Shown: positions 16,344 through 26,948, numbered from the stretch's first letter. The stretch is 64,000 nucleotides of DNA from Ignatzschineria ureiclastica (GCF_003121845.1 NZ_QEWQ01000001.1:310001-374000); one strand, 5' to 3'. The notes: generated by a model not told the origin, from the sequence alone. A program made the numbers and translations.

Positions 16344-17399
16344 TTATTCGTCTTTTAGTGCCTTGATCTCTGTCTCAAGCGCTTTTACCCGATCAAAGAG
16401 ATCGCCTAACCGTTTAATACGTGCGCTGTTATAACGCCATTCTTTGTTCTCTAAAACTGGTGGGATTGACGAATATACCTTACCCGCTTTCAGTGGTTGA
16501 CTCACCTGTGTACCACCGGTAACCACTACATTATCTTCAATTTTCATATGACCATTCATGCCGACACCGCCACCAATGACCACATTATTGCCAATATCAG
16601 TAGAACCCGCAATACCGGTATAACCGGCTATCACAGTATTTTCACCGACAATACAGTTATGCCCTAATTGGACATGATTATCGATTTTAGTACCTCTCCC
16701 AACAATCGTATCTTCAATAGCCCCTCGGTCAATACAACTTCCAGCCCCGATATCAACATCATCTGCTAGAATCACACGACCTAATTGCGCTACCTTAATA
16801 TAACCCGATTTACCCCGTGCAAAACCGAAACCTTCGGCACCAATCACTGCATTGGGATGAAGTACAACACGATTCCCTAACTGACAGGCATAACGTACCG
16901 TCACATTGGAAAAGAGATAACATTCTTCCCCCATTCTGACATTACGTTCAATGGTACAGTGTGCATCAATATAGCTTCCCTTACCAATGACCACATGTTC
17001 ACCTATCACGCTATAAGCACCAATAGTTACATCAGATTCGATTACAGCACTATCAGCAATAATAGCCGTAGGGTGAATTCCAGAAAAACTCCGGTAATCC
17101 TCTTGAAATAATTGTGTCACATAAGCCCAAGCCACATGCGTATTCCCACAGATAATCGCTGCCTGTGTCACATGTTCAACATTACGAGCATCTACTAAAA
17201 TGGCGGCTGCTTTTGTCGTTTCTAAATATTGTCGGTAGCGAGGGTTATGAAAAAATGAGAGCGTATGATCTCGCCCATGTTGAATCGTTGAGAGCCCTTC
17301 GATCAAAATATTACCATCGCCTTGCAATGTAACCTCTTCCCCTTTTCTCCGTAAATAATCAAAGATCTCTTGTAATCTCATCTGCTTACTCTGCTTCAT
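16344..17399 (-). CDS. lpxD: UDP-3-O-(3-hydroxyacyl)glucosamine N-acyltransferase
   Basis: Third lipid A enzyme; N-acylates UDP-3-O-acylglucosamine from hydroxyacyl-ACP. It has 351 residues: a uridine-binding N-terminal domain (FFHNPRYRQYL), a hexapeptide-repeat helix (about 105-310) with catalytic-histidine motif DNHVQLGHNC, and a C-terminal ACP-binding helix (RIKRLGDLFDRVKAL). AGGAG lies 8 bases before the ATG. The start overlaps the skp stop by 14 bases. Confidence 0.98.
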   Translation of the reverse strand: MKQSKQMRLQEIFDYLRRKGEEVTLQGDGNILIEGLSTIQHGRDHTLSFFHNPRYRQYLETTKAAAILVDARNVEHVTQAAIICGNTHVAWAYVTQLFQEDYRSFSGIHPTAIIADSAVIESDVTIGAYSVIGEHVVIGKGSYIDAHCTIERNVRMGEECYLFSNVTVRYACQLGNRVVLHPNAVIGAEGFGFARGKSGYIKVAQLGRVILADDVDIGAGSCIDRGAIEDTIVGRGTKIDNHVQLGHNCIVGENTVIAGYTGIAGSTDIGNNVVIGGGVGMNGHMKIEDNVVVTGGTQVSQPLKAGKVYSSIPPVLENKEWRYNSARIKRLGDLFDRVKALETEIKALKDE

Positions 17400-17937
17400 G
17401 GGCGGACTCCTGTCGTTCTTTGACTAATGTTTGGAAAATAGGCTCGGTTAAGTAGAGACTCTCTTTGGCAAAGAGCAAACCTGATTCTAAAATCAGATCA
17501 TAATCATTGTCTTTAGCATATTGTAGGATCGCTTGATTGATCTCTCTTTGCAATTTGTAGAGCTCTTCATTTTTACGAAGATTAAATTCTTGTCTGGTAT
17601 CGTTACTAAGGCGAACAAATTCTCGCTCTAAGTTAACAATCGTTCGCTCTAGCTCCCGGGTATTTGTCTGCTCGGCACTACTATTCATGAGTTCACGGCG
17701 TAAGCTTTCGATCTGATCCCGCTTATTAAGAAGATATTGATCACGGGCGAAAAACTCCTCATTTAACAGAGAATAGATATCCTTCTCTTCAATATATTTC
17801 TCAAGTAGGACATTAATATCCACCACGCCGACCCGTAGCTCTTTTGCAAAAGTGAAGGGGGAGAAAATAAGGAGAGCAGCCATCATACAGACGGCTGCCC
17901 CTTTACGAAATAGTGTCTTTGCCATCAATTTCTTCAT
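17386..17937 (-). CDS. skp: Periplasmic OMP chaperone Skp (OmpH family)
   Basis: Trimeric periplasmic chaperone that shields unfolded outer-membrane proteins on the way to BamA. A signal peptide spans about 1-32, with cleavage likely after FTFA. A VGVVDINVLLEKY start follows, then a long charged coiled coil (about 70-150) forming the tentacles. The ATG at 17937 is used here; a TTG one codon upstream extends the frame. It lies 8 bp after the bamA stop and relies on coupling, as no strong Shine-Dalgarno is seen. Confidence 0.93.
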   Translation of the reverse strand: MKKLMAKTLFRKGAAVCMMAALLIFSPFTFAKELRVGVVDINVLLEKYIEEKDIYSLLNEEFFARDQYLLNKRDQIESLRRELMNSSAEQTNTRELERTIVNLEREFVRLSNDTRQEFNLRKNEELYKLQREINQAILQYAKDNDYDLILESGLLFAKESLYLTEPIFQTLVKERQESAHEAE

Positions 17938-17945
17938 CAATTAAA

Positions 17946-20480
17946 TTAGTAAGGAATACCAATCGAGAACTGGAATTTTTGCTCCCGATCATCATCTTTC
18001 ACTCTAAATGGTTTTGCATAAGAGAATGCCAATGGTCCAAGTGGAGAGATCCATACAAAGCTAATACCGGCTGAATATTTCACATCACCCCAGTCAGGTT
18101 TACTGGGTTTCGAAGTCACGTTACCTGCATCGAAGAATACGCTCCAACGTAGATTATTACTGTCAACAAATCCCGGGACTTTCATAATCATTTCGGCACT
18201 TGCATTGTAACGGAAAGCGCCCCCTTTCGAATCATTAGTGCCTGGATATTTAGGACCAATTGAACTTCCACGGAAGCCACGAACAGTTCCTAAACCACCC
18301 GCGTAGAAGTTTTCATAGAAAGGAAGATTCTTCGTTGAGCCATAGCCCCAACCCGCCATCGCATCAGCACGTAGAGAGAAGACATAATCTTCTGTATCCG
18401 TTAATGGATAATAGCTCTGATGTTTTAGATGTAATTTATAGAATCGATCTGTTGAACCCGGAAGTGTTCCTGAAAGTGTTGCGCTATTGAGCGTCCCTTC
18501 TGAGGCAAATACCGTTCTATTACGGGTATCACGAACGATGCCGAGATTTGCACGATAGAGATTACGCTTACTCTTATAAAGCGGCGTACCATCTGGACAG
18601 AATGCGCCATTACCACAATAAGCACCACTAATCGCTTCTACAACTTCAGCAGGTGATGAGTGTGTAGTTTTGAGGTTTAAGCGTTCATAACCGATTCCGG
18701 CACGGATCGCAGTATATTCACTAATCGGGTAACCGAAGTTAAACATGAGCGAGAGACCATCGGCGATATAGTTCCCCGTATCATCGTAGTCATGTTTTTG
18801 TTTGTTATACGCTAATGAAACACCGGCACTTAATCCATCTTTAGTGAAGTATGGATTCATATAATCGATACCGTAGTAACTTCCGCTTCTATTCGTTTCA
18901 GCTTGAAGATTCAACTCATGACCGGTACCCATGAAGTTTGGCTGGTTAAATCCACCATTGATACCAAACTTACTATCCATACCATAGCTTAAGCCGAAAG
19001 TAATTGAACCCGCACTGCGCTCTTTAACTTTATAGGTTAAATCTACAACTCCATCCGCTACAGGCTCTGTTGCCACCTGCACATCTTCAACATGGCTTAA
19101 ACGTTGAATTCTCACCCGAGAGCGCTCGATATCACTCGCAACGAAGCGTCCTCCTTCCATTTGACGCAATTCACGACGGAATACTTCATCCTGCGTACGA
19201 TCATTGCCTTCAATATTGATACGATTGACGTAGACACGCTCACCTTGGTCTATTGCAAATGAGTAAGAGACCGTATCATTTTGTTCATCAATTTTAGGAA
19301 TCGCATTAATACGCGCCTGCGCGTAACCTTCATCTCCTAAACGATCTTGTAGCGCTTTAATACTTGCCGTTACATTGCGAAGACGATAGAGACCCCCCTC
19401 TTTAATATCGATCAAGGACATCAACTCTTCTTTATCAACCGCTGGATAATTTCCGACAATATCAAATGTACCGAAGTGATATTTTTTGCCTTCATTCACA
19501 TCAATATCGAGATAGACTGAATCTTTCTCAGGGCTAATCGTTGCGCTTGAGTAATTAACTTCCGCTTTCAAATAACCGTTGTTTCGATAATAATCTTGAA
19601 CTTTATCCAACTCTTCCTGAATGGTATAAGGATCGTAGCGATCTGCCGATGAGAAGAGTGTTTTGAAGCTAGATTCTCGAACACGCATCTGTCTTAATAG
19701 TTTACTATCTGAGACATTATGGTTACCGGTAAAGTTGATTTTTTCGATCTGACCCGTTCTACCTTCTGAGATATTAAATTGCACTTCTGCTCTATTACGA
19801 GGTAACTCAATAATTTTAGGCTCAATATTGACCGCATATTTACCGCGGGTTTCATAGGCTTTAAGCAGATTATTTTTCGCATTTTCTAATGCAGCTTCAC
19901 TGAGTGTGTCCCCAGCTCTTAAATTTGCTGCACTGACCACTTCCGATAATTGTTTGTCTTTAAGATCCCGATTACCATTGAAGCTGACACGAGAGAGCAT
20001 AGGGAACTCTTGTAATTCAATAATAAGATTTGAACGAACTGTCTGCTCTCTTGGCTGACAACGGGGATCTTCAATCGTACAAGGAATCTCTTCATATACA
20101 TATTCGATTTCAGGCTCACTTGCCTCGGTACGAATATTTCCAAAGACGCCACCCTGACGCACTGAACTCTGCTTCGGTCTTGCAACCTGTACTGTAATCG
20201 ATTGTGGCATAACACGACCTAGGATTCTCCCGTTCTCTGTTTTTACCACAATATTCTTAAATAGCCCCGTCGCATAAAGTCTTTCAACAATATCCTTAAC
20301 GTTTCCTCTTTGAACATCTGCATCAGGATTTAATCCTAAAGTCGTAAAGACTAAACCAGGATTAATCTGCTCAAGACCTTCTAATTGCACATCTCTCACT
20401 TCATACTTTTGTGCAAAAGCAGCGGAGCCTAAGAGTAAACTTGTTGCAAATAAAACTTTCTTTATATCGACAATTGCCAT
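17946..20480 (-). CDS. bamA: Outer membrane protein assembly factor BamA
   Basis: Central beta-barrel of the BAM complex, which inserts beta-barrel proteins into the outer membrane. From the ATG at 20480 it has 844 residues. The signal peptide ends at AAFA (23). Five POTRA domains fill about 25-440, and the C-terminal barrel carries the conserved VRGF motif (GLGTVRGFRGSSIG). The frame stays open 12 codons upstream, but AGAGAA before this ATG and the signal-peptide fit support it. An extra loop at about residues 107-140 within POTRA1-2 (two cysteines, CTIEDPRCQP) is longer than in E. coli. Confidence 0.97.
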   Translation of the reverse strand: MAIVDIKKVLFATSLLLGSAAFAQKYEVRDVQLEGLEQINPGLVFTTLGLNPDADVQRGNVKDIVERLYATGLFKNIVVKTENGRILGRVMPQSITVQVARPKQSSVRQGGVFGNIRTEASEPEIEYVYEEIPCTIEDPRCQPREQTVRSNLIIELQEFPMLSRVSFNGNRDLKDKQLSEVVSAANLRAGDTLSEAALENAKNNLLKAYETRGKYAVNIEPKIIELPRNRAEVQFNISEGRTGQIEKINFTGNHNVSDSKLLRQMRVRESSFKTLFSSADRYDPYTIQEELDKVQDYYRNNGYLKAEVNYSSATISPEKDSVYLDIDVNEGKKYHFGTFDIVGNYPAVDKEELMSLIDIKEGGLYRLRNVTASIKALQDRLGDEGYAQARINAIPKIDEQNDTVSYSFAIDQGERVYVNRINIEGNDRTQDEVFRRELRQMEGGRFVASDIERSRVRIQRLSHVEDVQVATEPVADGVVDLTYKVKERSAGSITFGLSYGMDSKFGINGGFNQPNFMGTGHELNLQAETNRSGSYYGIDYMNPYFTKDGLSAGVSLAYNKQKHDYDDTGNYIADGLSLMFNFGYPISEYTAIRAGIGYERLNLKTTHSSPAEVVEAISGAYCGNGAFCPDGTPLYKSKRNLYRANLGIVRDTRNRTVFASEGTLNSATLSGTLPGSTDRFYKLHLKHQSYYPLTDTEDYVFSLRADAMAGWGYGSTKNLPFYENFYAGGLGTVRGFRGSSIGPKYPGTNDSKGGAFRYNASAEMIMKVPGFVDSNNLRWSVFFDAGNVTSKPSKPDWGDVKYSAGISFVWISPLGPLAFSYAKPFRVKDDDREQKFQFSIGIPY

Positions 20481-20570
20481 TTTAAAATTCTCTATCATTA
20501 GGGCATAGAAATGCATCTATAAACTGCGTTAATATACCGAATAACTACAAAAAAACCAATATTTATCCTC

Positions 20571-21944
20571 TTAAAACCATTTCGTAATATCGTATAAAAC
20601 GATAAATGCCATAAATAGAAAGAGGCATAATGCACCGATTTGCATCACCCATAAGGAGAGCTTTTTAGGGATTCTATCGCGACCGACAACCGCTTCAATT
20701 CCAAATCCGACTAATCGTCCACCATCTAATACCGGCAGTGGTAATAAATTTAAAATTCCTAAATTAACGCTAAAAATTGCCATTAATTGAATGAAGTAGA
20801 TCCATCCAGCACTTAAACGATCACCGGCAACTTCTGCAATAGTTACAGGACCCGCCATCGTATTGATATGCACCTCTCCCGTAAACATTCGTTTAATAAA
20901 CTTAAAAATCAGAAGTGAATTGCGGTAAGTATCTTGTAATGCATAGCCGAGTGCATCTAGCGGAGAGTATTGCTGCAAGGTGCGAATCGTCTCAAATTCT
21001 GCCAATGTTTCAGGAGAGAGCTCCCCTGTGCCAACGCCTAAACGAAAACCCGCCTCATCTCGTGTCAATGGAATCGTAAGCGGTAAGATCTGCTGATCTC
21101 TTAATACTGCCACATTTAAGAGGATTTCATTATCAGACTGATTCTGCCCTAATTGATGCATATAACCTAGTAATTGCTGCCAGCTCTCGATCGGGGTTGC
21201 TTCGATTGCGACAATTTGATCTCCCTTTTGGATGCCTGCCTTACTCGCCGCGCCCCCTTCAACCACTAATCCGACCACTGAGGGAATAATAGGGAGATAA
21301 GGCTTCACGCCTAATTGTGTATCGACATATTCGCCGGCTCGTAGATAGAGTGGCTCTGCCATATCGATCTGCAATGACCTTAATTGTCCATCACGAATCA
21401 CATCCACTGTCGCTTTACCATCGTTGAGATGCTCCACAAACCCCATCATCATCTCTTCAAAAGTCTTCACAGATTGCCCTTCAATTGCCACGATCTCATC
21501 ACCCCGCTCAAATCCTGCTATCGCTAGAGTCGATTCAGGTGGAGGGGTATCGATCTTTGCTTTCAGAGCAGGTAGACCATAAAGATAGAGACCGAAAAGT
21601 AGAATAACGGCAAATAGCAGATTCACTCCAGGGCCTGCGGCTACCACTAAAGCGCGCTTCCAAAGCGGTTGAGCGTTAAAGGTTAATGATTGTTCTTCAG
21701 GCTTCACCTCGTGCGCACGCTCATCGAGCATTGCCACATAACCACCTAAAGGAATCAAGCCAATCCGATACTCAACGCCATCTTTCCCTGTCCGGCTCCA
21801 GAGTTTTTTACCAAAGCCAATACTAAAGGTGAGCACTTTAAAACCTAATTTCTTGGCGACATAGAAATGCCCAAACTCATGAAGCGTAACTAGTACGCCC
21901 ATTAAAATTAGAAAACCAAAAATAGAGTTAAAAAATGTCATCAT
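20571..21944 (-). CDS. rseP: Site-2 zinc metalloprotease RseP
   Basis: Intramembrane protease that cleaves anti-sigma-E (RseA) and remnant signal peptides. It has 457 residues, with HEFGH at 22-26 in the first helix, two PDZ domains in the periplasmic part (about 115-310), a hydrophobic C-terminal half and the third-ligand motif LPVLDGGRL. It begins ATG ATG; AAGG lies 5 bases before the second. It sits between dxr and bamA as in most gammaproteobacteria. Confidence 0.97.
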   Translation of the reverse strand: MMTFFNSIFGFLILMGVLVTLHEFGHFYVAKKLGFKVLTFSIGFGKKLWSRTGKDGVEYRIGLIPLGGYVAMLDERAHEVKPEEQSLTFNAQPLWKRALVVAAGPGVNLLFAVILLFGLYLYGLPALKAKIDTPPPESTLAIAGFERGDEIVAIEGQSVKTFEEMMMGFVEHLNDGKATVDVIRDGQLRSLQIDMAEPLYLRAGEYVDTQLGVKPYLPIIPSVVGLVVEGGAASKAGIQKGDQIVAIEATPIESWQQLLGYMHQLGQNQSDNEILLNVAVLRDQQILPLTIPLTRDEAGFRLGVGTGELSPETLAEFETIRTLQQYSPLDALGYALQDTYRNSLLIFKFIKRMFTGEVHINTMAGPVTIAEVAGDRLSAGWIYFIQLMAIFSVNLGILNLLPLPVLDGGRLVGFGIEAVVGRDRIPKKLSLWVMQIGALCLFLFMAFIVLYDITKWF

Positions 21945-21972
21945 TACCTTATCTCGTCATTAATGCCTTAAT

Positions 21973-23160
21973 CTAACACAGATTTTCCGCTTCCGCTCTA
22001 ATCTTCCCATCAAAGGCAAGTAGAGCCTCTTCATCTTGTAAATCAGAATCAGAGATTGTGACACCCTCTAAAATACGTGCCACATTTTGGGCAATCTCTG
22101 TAAATCCGATCTCTTTCGCTAAAAATTTCGCCACAAAAATCTCATTCGCCGCATTGAGAGCCACTAAATGTGCCGTTCCTGCAACTAAGGCTTCTTGTGC
22201 TAGACGAAGTGCCGGGAAAAGTGTCAAATCAGGGGCTTCAAAAGTCAATGGGGGCATCTTCGTTAAATCTAAAAAACTCGCTCCGGAAGTAATTCGTTCA
22301 GGATAAGCCAATGCTTGCGCAATAGGAATCGCCATATCCGCACTACCCATCTGTGAAATCAGCGATCCATCTTCATATTCGACGAGTGAATGAATCATAC
22401 TTTGAGGATGCACAACAACATCTATCTTTGTCGGCGGCATATTAAAGATAAAATGAGCCTCAATAAACTCCAATCCTTTATTCATCAGCGTTGCAGAATC
22501 AATGGTGACCTTCGCGCCCATCGACCAGTTGGGGTGTTTTAGTGCATCTTCTACTGTCACCTTCGCTAATTGCTCAGCACTATATCCTCGAAATGGTCCA
22601 CCTGATGCGGTCAAAATCAACCGCCTTACACCCTCATAAGCTAATGCACCATCTGCTGATTTTGGCAACGATTGAAACAGCGCATTATGTTCGCTATCAA
22701 TGGGTAAAATAGTGGCACCACAGCGATCTGCTTCCCTCATAAAGAGGGCTCCACCTACAACAAGCGTCTCTTTATTCGCAAGTAGAATCGTTTTACCCGC
22801 TCTTGCGGCCGCTAAACTAGAGAGAAAACCTTTAGCGCCGACTATCGCCGCAACCACAATATCCACTTCCGGCGCTTCTACCATCTCAATTACAGCATCA
22901 TCACCCGCTAAAACTTCTGTTTTAATATTCTCTATTTGCAATTGCGCCGCTAATAGCTTTGCTGCTTGATGATCTGCTAATACTGCATATTGTGGTGTAA
23001 ATTCTCGGCATAACGCGACCATTTTCGTGACATTTTGCTGTGCCACTAATGCAAAGAGCTGATAACGATCCCGATTATTACGCACTACTTTAAGCGTTGA
23101 ATCGCCAATAGAACCTGTTGCACCGAGAAGCGTGATACGCTTTATCTTCTTATCTGTCAT
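21973..23160 (-). CDS. dxr: 1-deoxy-D-xylulose 5-phosphate reductoisomerase
   Basis: Second step of the MEP isoprenoid pathway: NADPH-dependent conversion of DXP to MEP. It has 395 residues. The NADPH loop LLGATGSIGDST is at about 11-22, the substrate loop SGGPFRG and metal/substrate motif DSEHNALFQSL are intact, and a C-terminal helical domain follows. It feeds the undecaprenyl synthase encoded two genes upstream. Confidence 0.97.
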   Translation of the reverse strand: MTDKKIKRITLLGATGSIGDSTLKVVRNNRDRYQLFALVAQQNVTKMVALCREFTPQYAVLADHQAAKLLAAQLQIENIKTEVLAGDDAVIEMVEAPEVDIVVAAIVGAKGFLSSLAAARAGKTILLANKETLVVGGALFMREADRCGATILPIDSEHNALFQSLPKSADGALAYEGVRRLILTASGGPFRGYSAEQLAKVTVEDALKHPNWSMGAKVTIDSATLMNKGLEFIEAHFIFNMPPTKIDVVVHPQSMIHSLVEYEDGSLISQMGSADMAIPIAQALAYPERITSGASFLDLTKMPPLTFEAPDLTLFPALRLAQEALVAGTAHLVALNAANEIFVAKFLAKEIGFTEIAQNVARILEGVTISDSDLQDEEALLAFDGKIRAEAENLC

Positions 23161-23224
23161 AATTTTACTGTACTTGAAATAGCGTTTTGAAAAAGCACTC
23201 TGAGGGAGAACCTTACAATGATCT

Positions 23225-24100
23225 TTAAATAAAGGTCAGACCTACAAAAAAGAGCGGAGCTGCAGCTGTCAACGCATCGATACGATCTAAAATCCCCCCA
23301 TGTCCCGGGAGAATATTTCCACTATCTTTCATGCCCGCATGACGCTTAACAACGCTTTCAAAGAGATCCCCCGAGATTGAAACAATCACCACAAGTGCAC
23401 TTAAGGAGACAAAATTAACGATTAATAAGGTCTTATTAGCTGTCATCAAAATGGGATTTTCACCACCTGAGAGCCATAAAACAGCTACAAATGCGTAGAG
23501 TATGCCTAATACAATCCCACCTACTGCACCTTCAACGCTCTTTCCTGGACTAATGGTCGGTGCAAGCTTATGCTTTCCGAGTTTACGCCCCACAAAATAG
23601 GCACCGCTATCGGCGATAATGACTAGCAGAATAAGATATAGAAGCAGAATTACACTCTGTTGTAGCGTCACCAGTGTGACCATCAACGCAGCAAGCGTTA
23701 AGATACTTGCGACAAATAAAAACTCTCTATTGACTAAAAATGCCACCGGTCTACGTGCATGAATCGAGAGAATAAAGGGCATAAAGAGCCAAAAAATAGC
23801 CATAAAAGCTAACAATCCATAAAAGAGCGGGTGCTTTTGAATATAGACCACTAAAAGACCATCGACACTCTCTTTTACCCCCATCAACATTGTGACGGTG
23901 ACTAAAAGCAGTGTGATACCTCCCACAACTAGGTAGACCGCTTTTGCCGGCATTGCTAATTTAAGCAGACGACTCCATTCAAAGAGCCCGACGATTGCAA
24001 TGGCAAAAACCACCCAAGCAAAGGCAAAGGTGGGTAAAAATAGGATCGCTAATAATGCGATAATGCCGGCGATTGTTCCCGTAATGATTCGTTGCTTCAT
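23225..24100 (-). CDS. cdsA: Phosphatidate cytidylyltransferase
   Basis: Inner-membrane enzyme making CDP-diacylglycerol from phosphatidate and CTP, the branch point to all phospholipids. It has 291 residues with about eight hydrophobic helices. The CDP-diglyceride synthetase signature is at the C-terminal end (SGDLFESVVKRHAGMKDSG then LPGHGGILDRIDAL). It starts 6 bp after uppS ends. Confidence 0.97.
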   Translation of the reverse strand: MKQRIITGTIAGIIALLAILFLPTFAFAWVVFAIAIVGLFEWSRLLKLAMPAKAVYLVVGGITLLLVTVTMLMGVKESVDGLLVVYIQKHPLFYGLLAFMAIFWLFMPFILSIHARRPVAFLVNREFLFVASILTLAALMVTLVTLQQSVILLLYLILLVIIADSGAYFVGRKLGKHKLAPTISPGKSVEGAVGGIVLGILYAFVAVLWLSGGENPILMTANKTLLIVNFVSLSALVVIVSISGDLFESVVKRHAGMKDSGNILPGHGGILDRIDALTAAAPLFFVGLTFI

Positions 24101-24106
24101 AGTAAA

Positions 24107-24817
24107 TTATCTCCCCCCAAAACGTCGTTCACGCTGATAAAATGCGGTTAATGCAGCTTCAAATTCAGCTTCATCAAAATCAGGCCAATGACATTCAGTG
24201 AAATAGAGCTCTGCATAGGCTAATTGCCACAACAAGAAGTTACTCAAACGTTGCTCTCCACTCGTGCGGATCAAAAGATCTACCGGCGGTAAATGACTCA
24301 GCGCTAAAGAGTGATCAAATAGATCTTCTGTAATCTCTTCTGCGTTAATCTCACCACATTTCACTTTTAGTGCTAATTTTTGGCAAGCCTGGACAATCTC
24401 TTGACGACCGCCATAATTAATGGCCACGACTAAATCTAACGCACTATTGTTGACAGTTAAGGCAACCGCTTCTGCGAGCTTTGTTTGTAATTTAGGATCT
24501 AAAATTGTCAAATCACCGATAAAAGAGAGTCTTACATTGGCTTTATGCAATGCTTTGAGCTGTTTCCCGAGTGTTTGATAAAAAAGATCCATTAAAAAAG
24601 AGACCTCCTCAGAGGATCTCTTCCAATTTTCGGTAGAAAAGGCATAGACGGTTAACGCCTCTATCTGATGCGCAATGGCAGCTTCTACACTTCGCTTAAC
24701 GGCTTTAACCCCTGCTCTATGACCTAAAGCACGGGTTAACCGATTCTTCTCTGCCCAGCGACCATTACCATCCATAATAATGGCCACATGCCGGCATTTA
24801 GCGTTGCTTTCGCTCAC
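24107..24817 (-). CDS. uppS: Undecaprenyl diphosphate synthase (cis-prenyltransferase)
   Basis: Adds isopentenyl units in cis to farnesyl diphosphate, making the C55 carrier for peptidoglycan and O-antigen. It has 236 residues. The catalytic D16 is in the signature IIMDGNGRWAE; YAFSTENWKRS and the C-terminal LLIRTSGEQRLSNFLLWQLA are intact. It lies 18 bp after frr. Confidence 0.97.
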   Translation of the reverse strand: MSESNAKCRHVAIIMDGNGRWAEKNRLTRALGHRAGVKAVKRSVEAAIAHQIEALTVYAFSTENWKRSSEEVSFLMDLFYQTLGKQLKALHKANVRLSFIGDLTILDPKLQTKLAEAVALTVNNSALDLVVAINYGGRQEIVQACQKLALKVKCGEINAEEITEDLFDHSLALSHLPPVDLLIRTSGEQRLSNFLLWQLAYAELYFTECHWPDFDEAEFEAALTAFYQRERRFGGR

Positions 24818-24835
24818 TATTAATCCTTGACGTGG

Positions 24836-25393
24836 TTAAATTTCCATTAACTCTTCTTCTTTTTGTGCCAATACTTCTTCGATTTTTTTCGTTGTGGTAT
24901 CGGTTAATTTTTGAATCTCTTCTTCAGCGCGACGTTGGATATCTTCAGAGATCTCTCCCGCTTTCTCCATCGCAGCAATTTGGTTATTGGCATCGCGACG
25001 AATATTACGAACAGCTACTTTAGCCTGCTCCGCTTCACCGCCCACTACTTTCACAAGCTCTTTACGACGCTCTTCTGTTAATGGCGGTAACGGCACACGA
25101 ATTAAGGTTCCGGTTGTTGCAGGATTTAGACCCAAATCACTATTGATAATCGCTTTTTCGATAGGGCCTACCATTGTCTTTTCCCATGGTGAAATCCCTA
25201 AAGTACGAGAATCTTGCACTGTTAAGTTCGCAACCTGTGATAAAGGCACCATTGAGCCATAATATTCCACTTCAATATGATCTAAAATTGAAACATGCGC
25301 ACGACCAGTACGGATTTTACCTAAGGCAACGCCAAGCGCTTCCACAGATTTTTCCATACGATTTTTCGCATCCTTAATAATATTTTGTGTCAT
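24836..25393 (-). CDS. frr: Ribosome recycling factor
   Basis: Splits post-termination ribosomes together with EF-G. The 185 residues match the family's typical size: a three-helix bundle with an inserted beta domain, including [21 protein letters not shown]'s first half near residue 27 and the C-terminal [19 protein letters not shown] helix. It heads the run frr-uppS-cdsA-dxr-rseP-bamA-skp-lpxD. It is separated from pyrH by a 500-bp gap with a terminator and a family A element. Confidence 0.98.
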   Translation of the reverse strand: MTQNIIKDAKNRMEKSVEALGVALGKIRTGRAHVSILDHIEVEYYGSMVPLSQVANLTVQDSRTLGISPWEKTMVGPIEKAIINSDLGLNPATTGTLIRVPLPPLTEERRKELVKVVGGEAEQAKVAVRNIRRDANNQIAAMEKAGEISEDIQRRAEEEIQKLTDTTTKKIEEVLAQKEEELMEI

Positions 25394-25623
25394 TGATTAC
25401 TCTCCAAGTTCTTTTTCTATATTAAATAATAAGGGTATATGCCATAAATGTTGTCATTCTAGCATAATTAAATAGGGGTATACCGTCACATATCCTGATT
25501 CAAGTCTATTTTAGCGATTAATCAAGAGATAATGAATAGATCATTATAGCCTTTATTGATACTGATGAGTGATAACTATTAATGATTGTCATTCACGATT
25601 ATCCTGTATCAGTACAAACATTT

Positions 25624-25796
25624 TATAGTAAGATCGCTTCAAAATAAGCGCATTTAAATGCCGGCGCATCAGCTGCTCGAGGTAAGGAAGCTATTCTATC
25701 CGGCATCTTGCAAATGCTATTTAATGTGGTTTGATGTTCTTTTAAAGATCCATCCTCGCTACATAAAAACACTTTTCTGAAACCAAGTTTACTATA
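25624..25796 (-). mobile_element. Family A MITE between pyrH and frr
   Basis: 173-bp full-length copy, inverted: TATAGTAAGATCGCTTCAAAA at 25624 and GAAACCAAGTTTACTATA ending 25796. Its inner stem is TAGCT/AGCTG rather than CGGCT/AGCCG, which still pairs. Confidence 0.88.
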
Positions 25797-25805
25797 GAAA
25801 TAATA

Positions 25806-25836
25806 AAGACAAATAACCTCTCAAATGAGAGGCTAC
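25806..25836 (-). terminator. Terminator after pyrH
   Basis: The perfect stem CCTCTC/GAGAGG (25817-25832) is followed on minus by TTATTTGTCTTTATTA. The T-run is interrupted, so efficiency is uncertain. Confidence 0.6.
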
Positions 25837-25893
25837 AATCTTTCGTCGATCATCAATAATCGATCAATAATAAATCCATTATTATCTCTATAC

Positions 25894-26622
25894 TTATGGT
25901 GTCTCTTCAGATACTAATGTTCCAACATTATCGCCTAAAACCACTTTTAATAGATCGCCTTCATTGAAAATATTGAAAACTTTAATCGGTAGATTATTTT
26001 CCCGGCACATTACGAGTGCTGTCGCATCCATCACGCCGAGATTCTGTGTTAAAGCATCCGTAAATGAGATATGTTCATAACGGGTTGCGGAGGGATCTTT
26101 CATCGGATCCGCCGTATAAACGCCATCGACTTTCGTTGCTTTGAGCATAATTTCTGCATTAATCTCAATCGCCCGAAGTGCTGCGGCTGAATCCGTCGTG
26201 AAGAATGGATTGCCGGTACCCGCCGCAAAAATAGTGACGCGTTTTTTCTCTAGGTGACGCACTGCACGGCGACGAAGATAATCTTCACACACTTCATTAA
26301 TTCGAATCGCACTCATCACACGAACATACACATCACGTGCTTCTAATGCATCTTGGAGTGCTAAAGAATTCATAACCGTTGCGAGCATTCCCATATGGTC
26401 AGCCGCAACACGATCCATCCCCGCTTCTGCTAAACCGGCCCCACGGAAAATATTACCGCCACCAATCACAACACCGACTTCGACGCCGATACGATTTAAG
26501 CCTTTAATCTCATCTGCAATGCGGCCAATTGTTACAGGATCGATCCCGTAATCCCCATCTCCCATTAATGCTTCACCACTTAATTTTAATAAAATACGTT
26601 TATATTTAGGAGCTTGACTCAT
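25894..26622 (-). CDS. pyrH: UMP kinase
   Basis: Hexameric kinase phosphorylating UMP to UDP, feedback-inhibited by UTP. It has 242 residues in the amino-acid-kinase fold; [18 protein letters not shown] is near the N-terminus and GGGNIFRG and [13 protein letters not shown] line the active site. Normally it sits as rpsB-tsf-pyrH-frr; here ubiK lies upstream and a MITE-bearing gap downstream. Confidence 0.98.
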   Translation of the reverse strand: MSQAPKYKRILLKLSGEALMGDGDYGIDPVTIGRIADEIKGLNRIGVEVGVVIGGGNIFRGAGLAEAGMDRVAADHMGMLATVMNSLALQDALEARDVYVRVMSAIRINEVCEDYLRRRAVRHLEKKRVTIFAAGTGNPFFTTDSAAALRAIEINAEIMLKATKVDGVYTADPMKDPSATRYEHISFTDALTQNLGVMDATALVMCRENNLPIKVFNIFNEGDLLKVVLGDNVGTLVSEETP

Positions 26623-26948
26623 AATTGCACATCCTTTTCCATGAAAATTTTGAGATTAGTTAAATAGTCACTATCTTACTCTATTTATAAAATATTGGGT
26701 AGGCTCAAACGGGGGCTCTTTACTACTTAGAATAATTCACACTCGAAGATAACGTAGATTAAGAGATGATATTGATCGATAATTATTTGATTTATCACTT
26801 AACAATAGGTATTTCAAATTCCCTAAAAATTACACAATAAAGATGAGATATCAATCTAAAGCTTCGGCAATAGTGAATATTAAAATGCTTCATCTCTACT
26901 ATTTGCTGCTGATCATTCTAATTATGGATCGTTCTAATACAGACCCTT
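26623..26948. other. Gap between ubiK and pyrH
   Basis: 326 bp, AT-rich. No RNA gene, repeat family member or terminator was recognised. It probably contains the pyrH promoter. Confidence 0.5.
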
